Shown here piece by piece: positions 1 through 9,012 of a stretch of 64,000 nucleotides of DNA (within the stretch, counting starts at the first letter, position 1; each line of letters starts with the position of its first letter). The notes under the pieces are model-generated. The model was not told the DNA's origin, searched no databases, and saw only the letters and a list, made by a program, of their open reading frames with translations. Position numbers and translations under genes: made by a program. Origin of the DNA: an uncultured Polaribacter sp. (GTDB taxonomy: Bacteria > Bacteroidota > Bacteroidia > Flavobacteriales > Flavobacteriaceae); contig CALSRX010000001.1 of the NCBI GenBank assembly GCA_943788865.1, positions 124,001 through 188,000 on the forward strand, in the 5' to 3' direction.

Positions 1-365
1 ACTTTTGCAATGCTTCAATTTTAAAAATCATAAAAAATGACAAGAAAAACATATTCTTGTTTGCCTCTTTACAATCAGAAATAGGAAAAGAAATCACTCA
101 ACACTTTAATATTGATACAAATTTAATAGATTCAATTATTTTAGTTGAATCTAAAACAAGCTTCGCGATTAAATCTACTGCAGCTTTAAAAATTGCAAAA
201 CAGTTTGGTGGTTTATGGTGGCTTTTTCAATTTTTTTGGATTTTGCCAACATCCTTCAGAGATTTCTTTTACGATTATATTGCAAAAAACAGATACAAAT
301 GGTTTGGAAAAAAAGAAAGTTGCATGATACCAACTCCAGAAATAAAATCTAAATTCATCGACTAA
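1..365 (+). CDS. DCC-family thiol-disulfide oxidoreductase-like protein (DUF393), 5' end missing
   Basis: The gene runs into the left edge. The reading frame is open from base 3 and starts with residues FCNAS, the remains of the DxxCxxC motif that gives the DCC family its name. The rest matches the family layout: an F-A-S-L-Q-S-E segment, a middle stretch SIILVES, then the aromatic GGLWWLFQFFWILP region and a C-terminal YDYIAKNRYKWFGKK tail. The TTG at 57 lies inside the conserved domain and is not a real start. The stop overlaps the next ATG by one base (TAATG), so the two genes are probably co-transcribed. The family is thioredoxin-like and redox-related, but its substrate is unknown. Confidence 0.8.
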   Translation, partial: FCNASILKIIKNDKKNIFLFASLQSEIGKEITQHFNIDTNLIDSIILVESKTSFAIKSTAALKIAKQFGGLWWLFQFFWILPTSFRDFFYDYIAKNRYKWFGKKESCMIPTPEIKSKFID

Positions 366-1012
366 TGAAAAACATACACTGTGTAATTTTTGATATGGAT
401 GGAGTTATCATTGACTCTGAATTACTGCATAAAAAAGCTTATTACGAAACTTTTGTTTCTTTAGGTTTAGAAGTATCAGAAGGATTGTATAAAACCTTAA
501 CTGGTTCTTCTACAATCAATGCTTTTCAAAAATTAGTAGCACATTTTAATTTGAATGAAGATCCAAATGAGTTGGTACTACAAAAAAGAAAACGCTATGT
601 AAACTTCTTTGAAAATGATCCAACGTTGCATTTAGTAAAAGGTGTTGAAGAAATTATTCATTATTTCTATGATAAAGGAATCACATTGATTTTAGCCTCT
701 TCTTCTGCCATGATAAATATTGATCGTGTTTTTAATCGGTTTCATTTAAACCAATATTTTACTGCAAAAATTAGTGGAGCAGATTTAACAGCCTCTAAAC
801 CACATCCTGAAATTTTTGAAAAAGCAGCTGTATTAGGAAATACTCCAAAAGAAAATTGTATTGTTATTGAAGATTCTGACAATGGTGTTAAAGCAGCTAA
901 TGATGCTGGTATCTTTGTTTTTGGATATAGAAATCCGTTAGCAGCAGATCAAACTCTTGAAAATGCTGACAAAATCATTACTGATTTCAGTGAATTGAAA
1001 AAATATATTTAA
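365..1012 (+). CDS. HAD-superfamily phosphatase, beta-phosphoglucomutase-like
   Basis: The protein has 215 residues, the normal size for a subfamily IA HAD hydrolase. Motif I is DMDGVIIDS near residue 10 (nucleophile and acid aspartates), motif II is in LASSSAM near residue 113, motif III is the lysine in ASKPHPEIF, and motif IV is EDSDNGVKAANDAG, which holds the Mg-binding acids. A helical cap sits between motifs I and II, as in beta-phosphoglucomutases and small phosphosugar phosphatases. It probably dephosphorylates or isomerises a small phosphorylated sugar; the exact substrate cannot be read from sequence. It is coupled to the upstream DCC gene by a one-base overlap. Confidence 0.88.
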   Translation: MKNIHCVIFDMDGVIIDSELLHKKAYYETFVSLGLEVSEGLYKTLTGSSTINAFQKLVAHFNLNEDPNELVLQKRKRYVNFFENDPTLHLVKGVEEIIHYFYDKGITLILASSSAMINIDRVFNRFHLNQYFTAKISGADLTASKPHPEIFEKAAVLGNTPKENCIVIEDSDNGVKAANDAGIFVFGYRNPLAADQTLENADKIITDFSELKKYI

Positions 1013-1038
1013 TTTTTAAAAATAAAAGAATAAATAAT

Positions 1039-1072
1039 TTGTTGTTTTTATTATTAATCGTAATATTGCAAT
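1039..1072 (+). promoter_or_regulatory. ars operon promoter with overlapping candidate ArsR operator
   Basis: TTG at 1039-1041, 19 bases, then TAATATTG at 1061-1068 resembles the flavobacterial promoter TTG-N17-23-TAnnTTTG with one mismatch. The imperfect palindrome ATCGTAATATTGCAAT (1057-1072, 12 of 16 positions symmetric) covers the -7 box and reaches the arsR start codon at 1071. ArsR dimers bind such dyads, so repressor bound here would block polymerase directly. The -7 box is so close to the ATG that the message would be leaderless or nearly so. Confidence 0.55.
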
Positions 1073-1424
1073 GAAACAATTAATAGTTAAAATGGGTTTA
1101 GCAAAAACAGAAATTTTTACAGAAGATCAAAATCAAATTGCCTTATTTGCAAAAGTATTTGGACATCCAGCAAGAGTAGCCATACTACAACATTTATTTA
1201 AAATAGATACGTGTGTTTGTGGAGATTTGGTAACAGAAATAAAGCTAGCACAACCAACAATATCACAACATTTAAAAGAATTAAAGTTATTAGGATTGAT
1301 TAAAGGAAATGTTGAAGGAACACGTGTTTGTTATTGTATTGACTCAGAAAATTGGACAACAATGAAAGAAGTAATGTTTCAATTTTTAAATCAAGACATA
1401 TTAGAAAAACAAGGCTGTTGTTAA
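1071..1424 (+). CDS. arsR: ArsR/SmtB-family metalloregulator
   Basis: A 117-residue winged-helix repressor. The recognition helix is in QPTISQHLKELKLLGLI (about 61-77) and the wing follows at EGTRVCYC. Cysteines 48 and 50 in TCVCGDL lie at the helix position where As(III)-sensing ArsR proteins bind metal, and two more end the chain (CC at 116-117). It should repress its own operon until arsenite or antimonite binds. It is the first gene of the ars operon and is preceded by a promoter with a palindrome over the start codon. Confidence 0.92.
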   Translation: MKQLIVKMGLAKTEIFTEDQNQIALFAKVFGHPARVAILQHLFKIDTCVCGDLVTEIKLAQPTISQHLKELKLLGLIKGNVEGTRVCYCIDSENWTTMKEVMFQFLNQDILEKQGCC

Positions 1425-1454
1425 TATAAAAATTAGAAAAAAATAAATCAGATC

Positions 1455-1919
1455 ATGAAATTATCAGAAATAAAATCAGTATTAAATACCCTAGAAACCA
1501 TAGCGTTTCAATTGCCAAACGGACAATTAGTTCCAAATCATTTTCATGTTACAGAAATAGGTAAGATTACAAAAAACTTTATCGATTGTGGAGGAACAAT
1601 TCGCAAAGAAGAAGTTGTTAATTTTCAACTTTGGGATGCTAACGATTACGATCATAGATTACATCCAGAGAAGCTGGTACATATCATCAACCTTTCAGAA
1701 AAGGTTTTAGAAATTGACGATTTAGAAATAGAAGTAGAATATCAAGGGCAAACTATTGAGAAGTTTGGATTAGATTTCGACGGGAAAAACTTTTTATTAA
1801 CAACCAAACAAACAGATTGTTTGGCAAGAGGTAAATGTGAAGTTCCTTCAAAACCTAAAATGAAAATTGCTGAGCTTCAATCGGCTAATAGCTGCTCTCC
1901 AGGCAGTGGATGTTGCTAA
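1455..1919 (+). CDS. DUF6428 family protein of the ars operon
   Basis: A 154-residue cytoplasmic protein that matches the DUF6428 type seen between arsR and arsC in Bacteroidota. It opens with MKLSEIKSVLNTLETIAFQLP, contains HFHVTEIG and FIDCGGTIR blocks, and ends in a flexible tail with CSPGSGCC. The tail cysteines and an internal TDCLARGKCEV pair suggest thiol chemistry or trivalent arsenic binding, but no function is established. It lies 30 bases after arsR and is followed closely by the arsenate-reductase-like gene, so it should be induced with them. Confidence 0.8.
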   Translation: MKLSEIKSVLNTLETIAFQLPNGQLVPNHFHVTEIGKITKNFIDCGGTIRKEEVVNFQLWDANDYDHRLHPEKLVHIINLSEKVLEIDDLEIEVEYQGQTIEKFGLDFDGKNFLLTTKQTDCLARGKCEVPSKPKMKIAELQSANSCSPGSGCC

Positions 1920-1939
1920 TTTTAAAAACACCTGTTAAA

Positions 1940-2560
1940 ATGGCTTTATTTACTAAAATTGATGAAATTATTTCAACATTAGATCTTGAAACAATTACAA
2001 ACCAACGAAAAGAGACTTTACAACCTTTGGTTGATTATCTCAAAATGAAAATGAATGACAACAAAAAAATTCGTTTGAATTTTATTTGTACACATAATTC
2101 CCGTAGAAGTCATTTATCACAAGTTTGGGCGCAAACCATGGCACATCATTTCAATATTAAAAATGTTTTTTGTTATTCAGCTGGCACGGAAGCTACAGCA
2201 GTCTTTCCAATGATTATTGAAACGCTACAAAATTCAGGCTTTAAAATTAAAAAGCAATCAGAAAACATCAATCCAATTTACAACATCAAGTATTCTGAGA
2301 GCGAATCCCCTATTGTTGGTTTTTCAAAAACAATAGATTCAGATTTTAATCCTACATCAGAATTTGCTGCAATTATGACCTGCTCTCAAGCTGATGAAGA
2401 TTGTCCGTTTATTCACGGTGCAGAAAAACGAATTCCGATTCCTTTTGAGGACCCTAAGGTATTTGACAACACTCCACAACAAAAGGAAAAATACAATGAA
2501 AGAAGCTTGCAAATAGCTACAGAACTATTTTATGTTTTTTCTCAAATAACTCAGAAATAA
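1940..2560 (+). CDS. Low-molecular-weight phosphatase / arsenate reductase-like protein
   Basis: The 206-residue protein carries the phosphatase P-loop CTHNSRRS (Cys50, Arg56), the hallmark of the LMW protein-tyrosine-phosphatase and thioredoxin-type ArsC fold, with a general-acid region around FEDPKVFD near the C-terminus. In this operon its likely job is reduction of arsenate to arsenite for the ACR3 pump. An upstream ATG at 1910 would overlap the DUF6428 gene by 10 bases and add ten poorly conserved residues, so I prefer the ATG at 1940. The stop overlaps the acr3 start by one base. The protein is longer than classical ArsC (about 140 residues), as is usual in Bacteroidota. Confidence 0.82.
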   Translation: MALFTKIDEIISTLDLETITNQRKETLQPLVDYLKMKMNDNKKIRLNFICTHNSRRSHLSQVWAQTMAHHFNIKNVFCYSAGTEATAVFPMIIETLQNSGFKIKKQSENINPIYNIKYSESESPIVGFSKTIDSDFNPTSEFAAIMTCSQADEDCPFIHGAEKRIPIPFEDPKVFDNTPQQKEKYNERSLQIATELFYVFSQITQK

Positions 2561-3594
2561 TGGCAACCAAAAAATTAAGTTTTCTTGACAAAAATCTCAC
2601 ATTGTGGATTTTTATAGCAATGTCTATTGGTATTGGACTAGGATATTTTATGCCCTCATTTCCAAATATTATTAACTCCTTTAGTAATGGAACAACCAAT
2701 ATTCCTATTGCAATAGGGTTGATTTTAATGATGTATCCACCTTTAGCAAAAGTGAATTATGCACTCTTACCTAAAGTTTTTAGGAATACTAAAATCTTAT
2801 CTATTTCACTACTCTTAAATTGGATAATAGGTCCAATACTGATGTTTATTTTAGCAATTACATTTTTAAGAGAATATCCAGAATACATGGTTGGCTTAAT
2901 ATTGATCGGATTGGCTAGATGTATTGCAATGGTGTTGGTTTGGAACGATTTAGCAGAAGGAAGTAGCGAATATGGAGCTGGATTGGTGGCATTGAATAGT
3001 ATATTTCAAGTGTTTGCATATTCGTTCTATGCATGGATTTTTATTACCATTCTTCCTCCCTACTTTGGATTTGAAGGCGCTATTGTAGCTATTTCAATTG
3101 GAACAATTGCAGAAAGTGTCGCTATTTATCTAGGAATCCCTTTTGTATTAGGGATTTTAAGTCGCCTTGTTTTAGTGAAAATAAAAAGTGAAAAATGGTA
3201 TACAGAAAAGTTTATACCTACTATTTCTCCAATTACCTTAATTGCTTTGTTATCTACAATAGTAATCATGTTTTCTTTAAAAGGCGAATTGATTGTGCAA
3301 ATTCCAATGGATGTGTTGATTATTGCCGTACCATTACTCATCTATTTTACGTTGATGTTTATCATTGGGTTTTTCGTTACAAAAGCAACTGGAGCAGCAT
3401 ATGATAAAACTGCTTCTGTAGCATTTACAGCAGCTGGAAATAATTTTGAATTAGCTATTGCTGTTGCGATTGCAGTTTTTGGTTTAAATTCTGGACAAGC
3501 TTTTGCAGGAGTAATTGGGCCTTTAGTTGAAGTACCTGCACTAATTTTATTGGTTCGGGTTTCTTTTTGGCTGCGAAAAAAATATTACAACTAA
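2560..3594 (+). CDS. acr3: ACR3-family arsenite efflux transporter
   Basis: A 344-residue inner-membrane protein with about ten hydrophobic segments. [13 protein letters not shown] near residues 117-129 holds the conserved cysteine (Cys121) essential in ACR3 permeases, and [16 protein letters not shown] near residue 300 is the second family signature with its conserved acidic residue. It exports arsenite, and often antimonite, using the proton motive force. It is the last gene of the ars operon, translationally coupled to the phosphatase gene (TAATG). Length and topology are normal. Confidence 0.94.
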   Translation: MATKKLSFLDKNLTLWIFIAMSIGIGLGYFMPSFPNIINSFSNGTTNIPIAIGLILMMYPPLAKVNYALLPKVFRNTKILSISLLLNWIIGPILMFILAITFLREYPEYMVGLILIGLARCIAMVLVWNDLAEGSSEYGAGLVALNSIFQVFAYSFYAWIFITILPPYFGFEGAIVAISIGTIAESVAIYLGIPFVLGILSRLVLVKIKSEKWYTEKFIPTISPITLIALLSTIVIMFSLKGELIVQIPMDVLIIAVPLLIYFTLMFIIGFFVTKATGAAYDKTASVAFTAAGNNFELAIAVAIAVFGLNSGQAFAGVIGPLVEVPALILLVRVSFWLRKKYYN

Positions 3595-3607
3595 TTATAG
3601 GCAAAAA

Positions 3608-4768
3608 CTACTTTAAGCTTTTTAAAATAAAGTCTACTGTTTTGCTTGTATTGTTGTTTTGCAAATAAGAATCTGTATAATGTTTTGATTTTACAGCGTA
3701 TCCTTTATCAATCATATACTGAATATCATCAACAAATTCTAGTGAAACTTTTCCGGTTAATAGCAATCCTAGATCTTTTCCCTTTTTGTAATAATCATAG
3801 ATTTTTTTCAGTCCGGTTAAATACAAATAATCTTTTGTAAAACCTCCACCTCTATGTGCTCGTATAGAAATATAAAATGCCTCTTCTCTTTCTAAATCGT
3901 AATCGTTGTGTAACATTCTAAATGTTCTAGAAAAAGAATATCCTTTTGCTAAACTATCAACAGCTAAAACTCGATATGCTAATTCTTTTAAACGTTTTAC
4001 TGTTAGATTTCCAGACATGTATTCACTAAAAACTGCTAAACCTTCCTGAGTTTCTTCGTTATTTGGAAAACCGTGAGAAAATATTTTTAACGGATGCAAT
4101 AAACCATTCATTGTGGTTACCATATGCACACCAATTTCGTGATTAGTTAATACATTAATTTCGTTGTCAGAAAAAACATGATTCTCGTTTAAAACCAACG
4201 CTTTAATACTGTTAGAAACCATTGCAATCGCTCCCATTGTAGAGGAGTTTTTTATTTCGTAAGTAAAATCGTATTTTTTAGAATATTCTCTAAAAAAATG
4301 AGCAGATTCACTTGCTGTATATTGAGGCTTAAAAATGTCTGAATGTGCATCTTCACTCTCAAAATGAAGAATGAATTTTGCATTTTCTACATCCTGTTCT
4401 GTGGGTGTTCCGAAAGAATGTAAACTATTGTAATAGAATTTTTTACCTTTTCCAATTGTTTCTATACATTGAATTAAACCTGAGTAAAAATAAATGATAT
4501 CTTCATATATTTCTCTTAACCGTTCATCTTCAATTTTATCTATTGATTGAGTAAAAAACTCTTTATGCAATTTAAATTTATCAAAATCTCTTTTAGGATA
4601 TTTAAAGCTTGGATCTGTAAGGTATTTAGAGTTAAAAAACTTTTCTTTTTCCGATTCGATATTAATTGGATTCACATAGTTTAACAACTCGATTTTCTTT
4701 ACAAGCTCATCTATATGATTGTCTATCTCAAAAAGGGTTTTATTTTTTACCTGGGTCTCGTTCATCAT
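3608..4768 (-). CDS. QEGLA-motif metallopeptidase-like protein (DUF1704, MATCAP relative)
   Basis: The 386-residue protein carries both landmarks of the DUF1704/TIGR02421 family: NHEIGVH (HExxxH, His210, Glu211, His215) and ETQEGLA (241-245), with a later RAHRGGGFTKD block. The family is often annotated as flavohemoglobin expression-modulating, and its eukaryotic relatives (KIAA0895/MATCAP) are zinc tyrosine carboxypeptidases, so a zinc carboxypeptidase role is plausible here. No signal peptide is visible, so it is cytoplasmic. It is the last gene of a leftward cluster with an amidohydrolase, a sulfurtransferase and an ATP-grasp ligase, which suggests it trims a small peptide-like compound. 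The bacterial substrate is not known to me. Confidence 0.85.
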   Translation of the reverse strand: MMNETQVKNKTLFEIDNHIDELVKKIELLNYVNPINIESEKEKFFNSKYLTDPSFKYPKRDFDKFKLHKEFFTQSIDKIEDERLREIYEDIIYFYSGLIQCIETIGKGKKFYYNSLHSFGTPTEQDVENAKFILHFESEDAHSDIFKPQYTASESAHFFREYSKKYDFTYEIKNSSTMGAIAMVSNSIKALVLNENHVFSDNEINVLTNHEIGVHMVTTMNGLLHPLKIFSHGFPNNEETQEGLAVFSEYMSGNLTVKRLKELAYRVLAVDSLAKGYSFSRTFRMLHNDYDLEREEAFYISIRAHRGGGFTKDYLYLTGLKKIYDYYKKGKDLGLLLTGKVSLEFVDDIQYMIDKGYAVKSKHYTDSYLQNNNTSKTVDFILKSLK

Positions 4769-4798
4769 AAATCAATATCTAAAAATAGCATCACAAAA

Positions 4799-5644
4799 TT
4801 ACAATTTATGCGCTTTATAAAAAGCTTCTGCATGGTTTTTTAATTCGCTTTTCAAATAATTTTCAACAGCAGAAACTACTTCTGGAAACATAATTTGTTC
4901 TAACTCATCACAATATATTTTAGCAATTTCTGTTGCCAAGACTAAAGTATTCTTAAAATTTTGAGTGATGTACTTTAAGAAATACCCGTTCCCTTGAAAA
5001 GTGTCATTGATTTTTGAAGTAGATGTAATTCCGTTTGGCAAGGGTGTTTTTTCTAAAATTGCCCTCCAAGATTCAACTTCTTTACCAAATCGATTGTTAT
5101 CTATATTTGAAGTCCCTAAATTCCAAGTTGGCACTTCTCTATCCCAACGTTTCCAATTGTATGAATGCATATCATAAACAACACAAACACCAAATTTTTC
5201 TTCTAATTTTGCAATCAATGCATGCACAACTTTATAAAAATTTGTATGTTTTTGCATACTCTTTTCATGCATTTTCTTAGGTAATGGATTTTTCCAAAGT
5301 TGTTTTCCCCAAGCATCTGTATAAATTGCGGTTTCTGGAGTTCTATTTAAATCGTATTCGAATCTAGAATCCATTGCGGCAATTAGAATTGGATGCGATT
5401 TTACCATTTCTTTGGTTGCTGGATCTTCTTCAAACCAACGATCATATGCTGTATGCAAACAATTGCCCCATAATTCTTTTCTAAATTGATGACCATCATG
5501 AACGGCTCCACATGCATAAGGAACATATTCATCAATCTTTATGGTAAAAGAATAATCATTAGAAACAGCTTCAAATGTTTCTTCTCGATCAATTTTTTGG
5601 ATGATCTCTTCAATTGATAATTTTAACATACGATTATTTTTCAA
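4799..5644 (-). CDS. N-formylglutamate amidohydrolase family protein
   Basis: The 281-residue protein matches the HutG-like N-formylglutamate amidohydrolase fold: a His-rich entry HDGHQFRKELWG, AMDSRFEYDLNR, and VYDMHSYNWKR, which supply the zinc and carboxylate-binding residues. Typical members release glutamate from N-formylglutamate, but no other histidine-degradation gene is near, so a different amide may be the substrate. It starts 11 bases inside the end of the sulfurtransferase gene; a second ATG at 5629 would remove the overlap and is equally plausible. The QEGLA gene follows after 30 bases. Confidence 0.87.
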   Translation of the reverse strand: MKNNRMLKLSIEEIIQKIDREETFEAVSNDYSFTIKIDEYVPYACGAVHDGHQFRKELWGNCLHTAYDRWFEEDPATKEMVKSHPILIAAMDSRFEYDLNRTPETAIYTDAWGKQLWKNPLPKKMHEKSMQKHTNFYKVVHALIAKLEEKFGVCVVYDMHSYNWKRWDREVPTWNLGTSNIDNNRFGKEVESWRAILEKTPLPNGITSTSKINDTFQGNGYFLKYITQNFKNTLVLATEIAKIYCDELEQIMFPEVVSAVENYLKSELKNHAEAFYKAHKL

Positions 5645-6485
5645 TTGGCAAATGTGTTAAACTACCCCATTCTGTCCATGATCCATCATAAACAGCCATT
5701 TCTTTATAACCAGCAATAGAAGCTCCTAAAGCTAAAACACAAGCTGTAATTCCAGAACCACAAGAAAAAATCATTTCTATAGAATCTGGATTGACCTCTT
5801 TAAATAATTGCTCTAAATCTTCCTTCGATTTTAATTCTGTATTGTTCAAAAGTGATGAGAAAGGCAAATTTGTAGATGTTGGTATATGACCACTTCTTAT
5901 TTCTTTTCTTGGCTCGGGTTCAGTTGCGTTAAATCTTCCTTTAGAGCGAGCATCAACAACTTGTTTTGATCGATTTTTAACTGACTCTAAAACAATCTCT
6001 GAATCAATCAGCTTTTCTGGTTCAAAACTTGCTTTAAAATTGCCTAATTCAACATCTTGGATTTGTTTTTTCTCTATTGGATAATTTGCTTTTTTCCAAG
6101 CTGGAAAACCGCCGTCTAAAACAGCAATATTAGTATAACCCATTGTTCTAAACAACCACCAAACTCTAGGGGAAGAATAAACTCCGTGATCATCATAAAC
6201 AACAATACAAGAAGTATTATTTATCCCTAATTTTCTAGCTTCATTTTCAAAATCTTTCGGTGGTAATGCTGTGTTTGGAAATACTGCCCCTTGCATAGAA
6301 AACACCTTTTTTAAGTCAAAAAAATGGGCATTCGGAAGTTGATATTCATTAAAAACACCATCCGTTTCATGCAAACTAACTTTAGCTATAGTACCATCTA
6401 AAACTATTAAATTGGTTGCATCTTTATGTTGATACAACCAATTTACAGAAACCAATGATTTTTCTATTTGTAATAAATCATCCAT
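5634..6485 (-). CDS. Thiosulfate/3-mercaptopyruvate sulfurtransferase (tandem rhodanese)
   Basis: The 283-residue protein has two rhodanese domains. The N-terminal one is inactive and contains VYDDHGVYSSPRVWWLFRTMGY. The C-terminal one carries the catalytic loop CGSGITA (Cys242), and CGSG(V/I)TA is the loop type of 3-mercaptopyruvate sulfurtransferases. It transfers sulfane sulfur to thiol acceptors in the cytoplasm. The gene is 16 bases after the ATP-grasp ligase and overlaps the amidohydrolase, so the sulfur transfer may belong to the same pathway. Confidence 0.92.
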   Translation of the reverse strand: MDDLLQIEKSLVSVNWLYQHKDATNLIVLDGTIAKVSLHETDGVFNEYQLPNAHFFDLKKVFSMQGAVFPNTALPPKDFENEARKLGINNTSCIVVYDDHGVYSSPRVWWLFRTMGYTNIAVLDGGFPAWKKANYPIEKKQIQDVELGNFKASFEPEKLIDSEIVLESVKNRSKQVVDARSKGRFNATEPEPRKEIRSGHIPTSTNLPFSSLLNNTELKSKEDLEQLFKEVNPDSIEMIFSCGSGITACVLALGASIAGYKEMAVYDGSWTEWGSLTHLPIEK

Positions 6486-6501
6486 TAATTTTAGTTGAAA
6501 A

Positions 6502-7536
6502 TTAAGCTTGTTCTACTTTCTTTTTTAAATCTGTCATTCTTCTAAAAGCTGCATTTTTCTCTAAAATTTTACTTTCTAAAAAATCAACTACTTTTTCTTG
6601 AAGCTTTAATTTATATACTTTATTAATATAGGTAATTCCACCTGGACTCATTACATTAACTTCAACCAACTTACCGCCAATTACATCAATACCCACAAAA
6701 AACAACCCATCTTTTACTAGTTTTGGTCCAATTTTTTCACATAATTTTTTTTCTTGTTTGGTGAGTTTATGTTTTTGAACACTTCCTCCTGCTGAGACAT
6801 TTGAACGATGGTCTTTTTCTCCAGGAACTCTTCTCATTGCTCCAATTGGTAATCCGTTAAGCAATAAAATTCTAACGTCTCCTTTATCAGCTCCTTCTAT
6901 ATATTCTTGTAAAATTACATAATCAGAATTCCCATCTCCTTTATTGATATAAAAATCTAACAACGAATTAATATTTCCCATTGCAGACTTTTCTATTAAA
7001 ATAACTCCAGAACCTCCAAAACCATTTAGTGGTTTTAAAATCATTTTATCTGAATTAGATTCTTCAATCATTTTTATTAAATACTCTTTATTTTTAGAGA
7101 CATGAGTAACAGGAATAATTTCATTATTTGGATCTTCAAAAACAGCTGTGTATAATTTGTTGTTTGCTACTCGCATTCCTTGTACAGAATTAATCACAAC
7201 TACATCATCTTTAACAGAATCTAAAAAGTTTAACATCAAAGGATCTAAAGGTGGTTCTGCTCTCATAAAAATGGCATCAAAACCAGCTAATGGAAGCATT
7301 TCTTCTCTAGTTGAGGCTTTATTGTAAAAGGATTTAAGGCTCACCGGAATTTTATCCATTCTATTAATAATGGTACAAAACGCATTTGTTACACTATTTC
7401 TTATGGTTAAATTTGCAGGAGTACAAATGGCTACACCGTGACCTCTTTTTGCACATTCATGAATTATCGCTAAGGAAGTATCATTTTCTGGTGATTTGAT
7501 ATCTTCCCATGGATACATTAAAAAACAAATATTCAT
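6502..7536 (-). CDS. Glutathione synthetase-like ATP-grasp ligase
   Basis: The 344-residue protein has the three parts of bacterial glutathione synthetase: an N-terminal pre-ATP-grasp domain (MNICFLMYPWEDI...), the glycine-rich KPLNGFGGSGVILIE that grips ATP near residue 165, and the metal-binding end GIDVIGGKLVEVNVMSPGG. The family ligates glycine or a similar amine to a gamma-glutamyl peptide. No gamma-glutamylcysteine synthetase gene is present in the window, so the product may not be glutathione. It lies 26 bases after the symporter and heads the tight group ligase, sulfurtransferase, amidohydrolase, QEGLA peptidase. Confidence 0.86.
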   Translation of the reverse strand: MNICFLMYPWEDIKSPENDTSLAIIHECAKRGHGVAICTPANLTIRNSVTNAFCTIINRMDKIPVSLKSFYNKASTREEMLPLAGFDAIFMRAEPPLDPLMLNFLDSVKDDVVVINSVQGMRVANNKLYTAVFEDPNNEIIPVTHVSKNKEYLIKMIEESNSDKMILKPLNGFGGSGVILIEKSAMGNINSLLDFYINKGDGNSDYVILQEYIEGADKGDVRILLLNGLPIGAMRRVPGEKDHRSNVSAGGSVQKHKLTKQEKKLCEKIGPKLVKDGLFFVGIDVIGGKLVEVNVMSPGGITYINKVYKLKLQEKVVDFLESKILEKNAAFRRMTDLKKKVEQA

Positions 7537-7562
7537 TATAGATAAAATTAGTTCGTTCTTAT

Positions 7563-8870
7563 TTATTTAACTTCTTTGTAATTATCGTCCCAATCCTGCA
7601 CATGTGGCTCGCCTAATTTTCCAACTGATTTTGCTACCAACATAGAAACTGCAGCATCTCCAGTTACATTTACAATAGTTCTACACATATCGAGAGGTCT
7701 ATCAACAGCAAAGATCAATGCCAAACCAGCTTCTGGAATTCCAGCATATCCTAATACACCAACTAACATTACCATTCCTGCACCAGGTACAGCAGCAGAA
7801 CCAATAGAGGCTAATGTTGCTGTTGCAATAATTCCTAACTGCGTAGAAAATGCTAAATCCATTCCAAATGCTTGTGCAATAAATACAGCAGCAACTGCTT
7901 GGTATAAACTGGTTCCATCCATATTAATTGTTGCGCCAATTGGCAATACAAAACTTGCTACTTCTTCTTCTACACCAATATGCTCTGTAACTCTTTCCAT
8001 TGTAACTGGTAAAGTTGCTGCACTCGAACTAGTAGAAAAAGCTAATAATTGTGCTGGTGACATTGCTTTCATAAAAAAGCTTGGGGTTTTCTTTGTAAAA
8101 ACCACTACTAAAATATTGTAAATTATTATCATTATAAATAAACCACCAACTACAGTAATGGCATACCAACCCAGTGCTTTAAATAAATCTAAACTTGGCG
8201 ATTCTACAACTAAAGCAGCCAATAATGCAAAAACTCCATAAGGCGCTGCCAACATAATTAAATCTACCATTTTGAGTATGACTTCATTAAATCCATCAAA
8301 AAATTTCTTTACCGTTGCTCCTTTTTCTTCCGGAATTAAAATCAATCCAATTCCAAAAAACATAGCAAAAAAGATTACTTGTAACATATTTGTATTACTT
8401 GTTGAAGCTGCAAAAATATTTTCTGGAACTAAATCAACCAGGGCTTGTAATGGGCCACCTTGTTTTTGTCTGGCAGCTTCATCTTTGTATTTTGTTGTAT
8501 CTGTACTATAACTTTCTACCATTTCGGTTCTCGTAGATTCGGTAATTTGTTTCCCTGGTTTTATAATGTTTACAAGTACCAATCCTATAGAAACGGCTAT
8601 TACAGTTGTTACCAGATAAATACCAATTGTTCGCCCTCCCATTTTAGAAAGTTTAGAAATATCTCTTAAATCTGAAACCCCTTTAATCAATGCAGCTAAA
8701 ATAAGTGGTATTGCAATTAATTTTAATGAGTTGATGAAGATGGTTCCAAATGGTTTTATCCAATCTTTGATAAAATCTTTTCCAAAATCAAAATTTGTCA
8801 TAATCAGAGCAAAAACAACTCCTAACAACATTCCCAATAGTATTTTCCAGTGTAGTGCTAATTTTTTCAT
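7563..8870 (-). CDS. Dicarboxylate/amino acid:cation symporter (DAACS, GltP/GltT type)
   Basis: The 435-residue inner-membrane protein has the glutamate transporter hallmarks: the serine-rich hairpin FSTSSSAATLPVT, the NMDGT sodium/substrate motif, the second hairpin with SIGSAAVPGAG, and DRPLDMCRTIVNVTGD in the last helix, where Asp and Arg recognise acidic amino acids. It should import glutamate or aspartate with Na+ or H+. The CDRT-like position reads CRT, consistent with acidic substrates. Only 26 bases separate it from the ATP-grasp gene, so it may feed glutamate into the cluster downstream. Confidence 0.93.
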   Translation of the reverse strand: MKKLALHWKILLGMLLGVVFALIMTNFDFGKDFIKDWIKPFGTIFINSLKLIAIPLILAALIKGVSDLRDISKLSKMGGRTIGIYLVTTVIAVSIGLVLVNIIKPGKQITESTRTEMVESYSTDTTKYKDEAARQKQGGPLQALVDLVPENIFAASTSNTNMLQVIFFAMFFGIGLILIPEEKGATVKKFFDGFNEVILKMVDLIMLAAPYGVFALLAALVVESPSLDLFKALGWYAITVVGGLFIMIIIYNILVVVFTKKTPSFFMKAMSPAQLLAFSTSSSAATLPVTMERVTEHIGVEEEVASFVLPIGATINMDGTSLYQAVAAVFIAQAFGMDLAFSTQLGIIATATLASIGSAAVPGAGMVMLVGVLGYAGIPEAGLALIFAVDRPLDMCRTIVNVTGDAAVSMLVAKSVGKLGEPHVQDWDDNYKEVK

Positions 8871-8895
8871 TTAGTAGAATTATAATTATAGTTTT

Positions 8896-8927
8896 GAAAG
8901 GTAAAAAAAATTAAAACCATCATCCAA
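8896..8927 (-). promoter_or_regulatory. Candidate promoter of the symporter/ATP-grasp cluster
   Basis: On the minus strand TTG (8925-8927), 21 bases, then TACCTTTC (8896-8903) fits TTG-N17-23-TAnnTTTG with a single mismatch in the last base. It lies 26 bases upstream of the symporter start codon. It would drive all five leftward genes if no internal promoter intervenes. Confidence 0.4.
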
Positions 8928-8987
8928 ATTTCTTGGCGTTAATTTGAATTCTACTCCTATAAATTTTATATAACTAGAATCATGTTG

Positions 8988-8995
8988 TATTTTTG
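8988..8995 (+). promoter_or_regulatory. -7 promoter box upstream of the DUF6787-like gene
   Basis: TATTTTTG matches TAnnTTTG exactly and is 17 bases before the ATG at 9013. No TTG is found at the usual 17-23 base spacing, so only the -7 element is supported. Confidence 0.45.
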
Positions 8996-9012
8996 CCGCA
9001 TATTTTTTAAAA

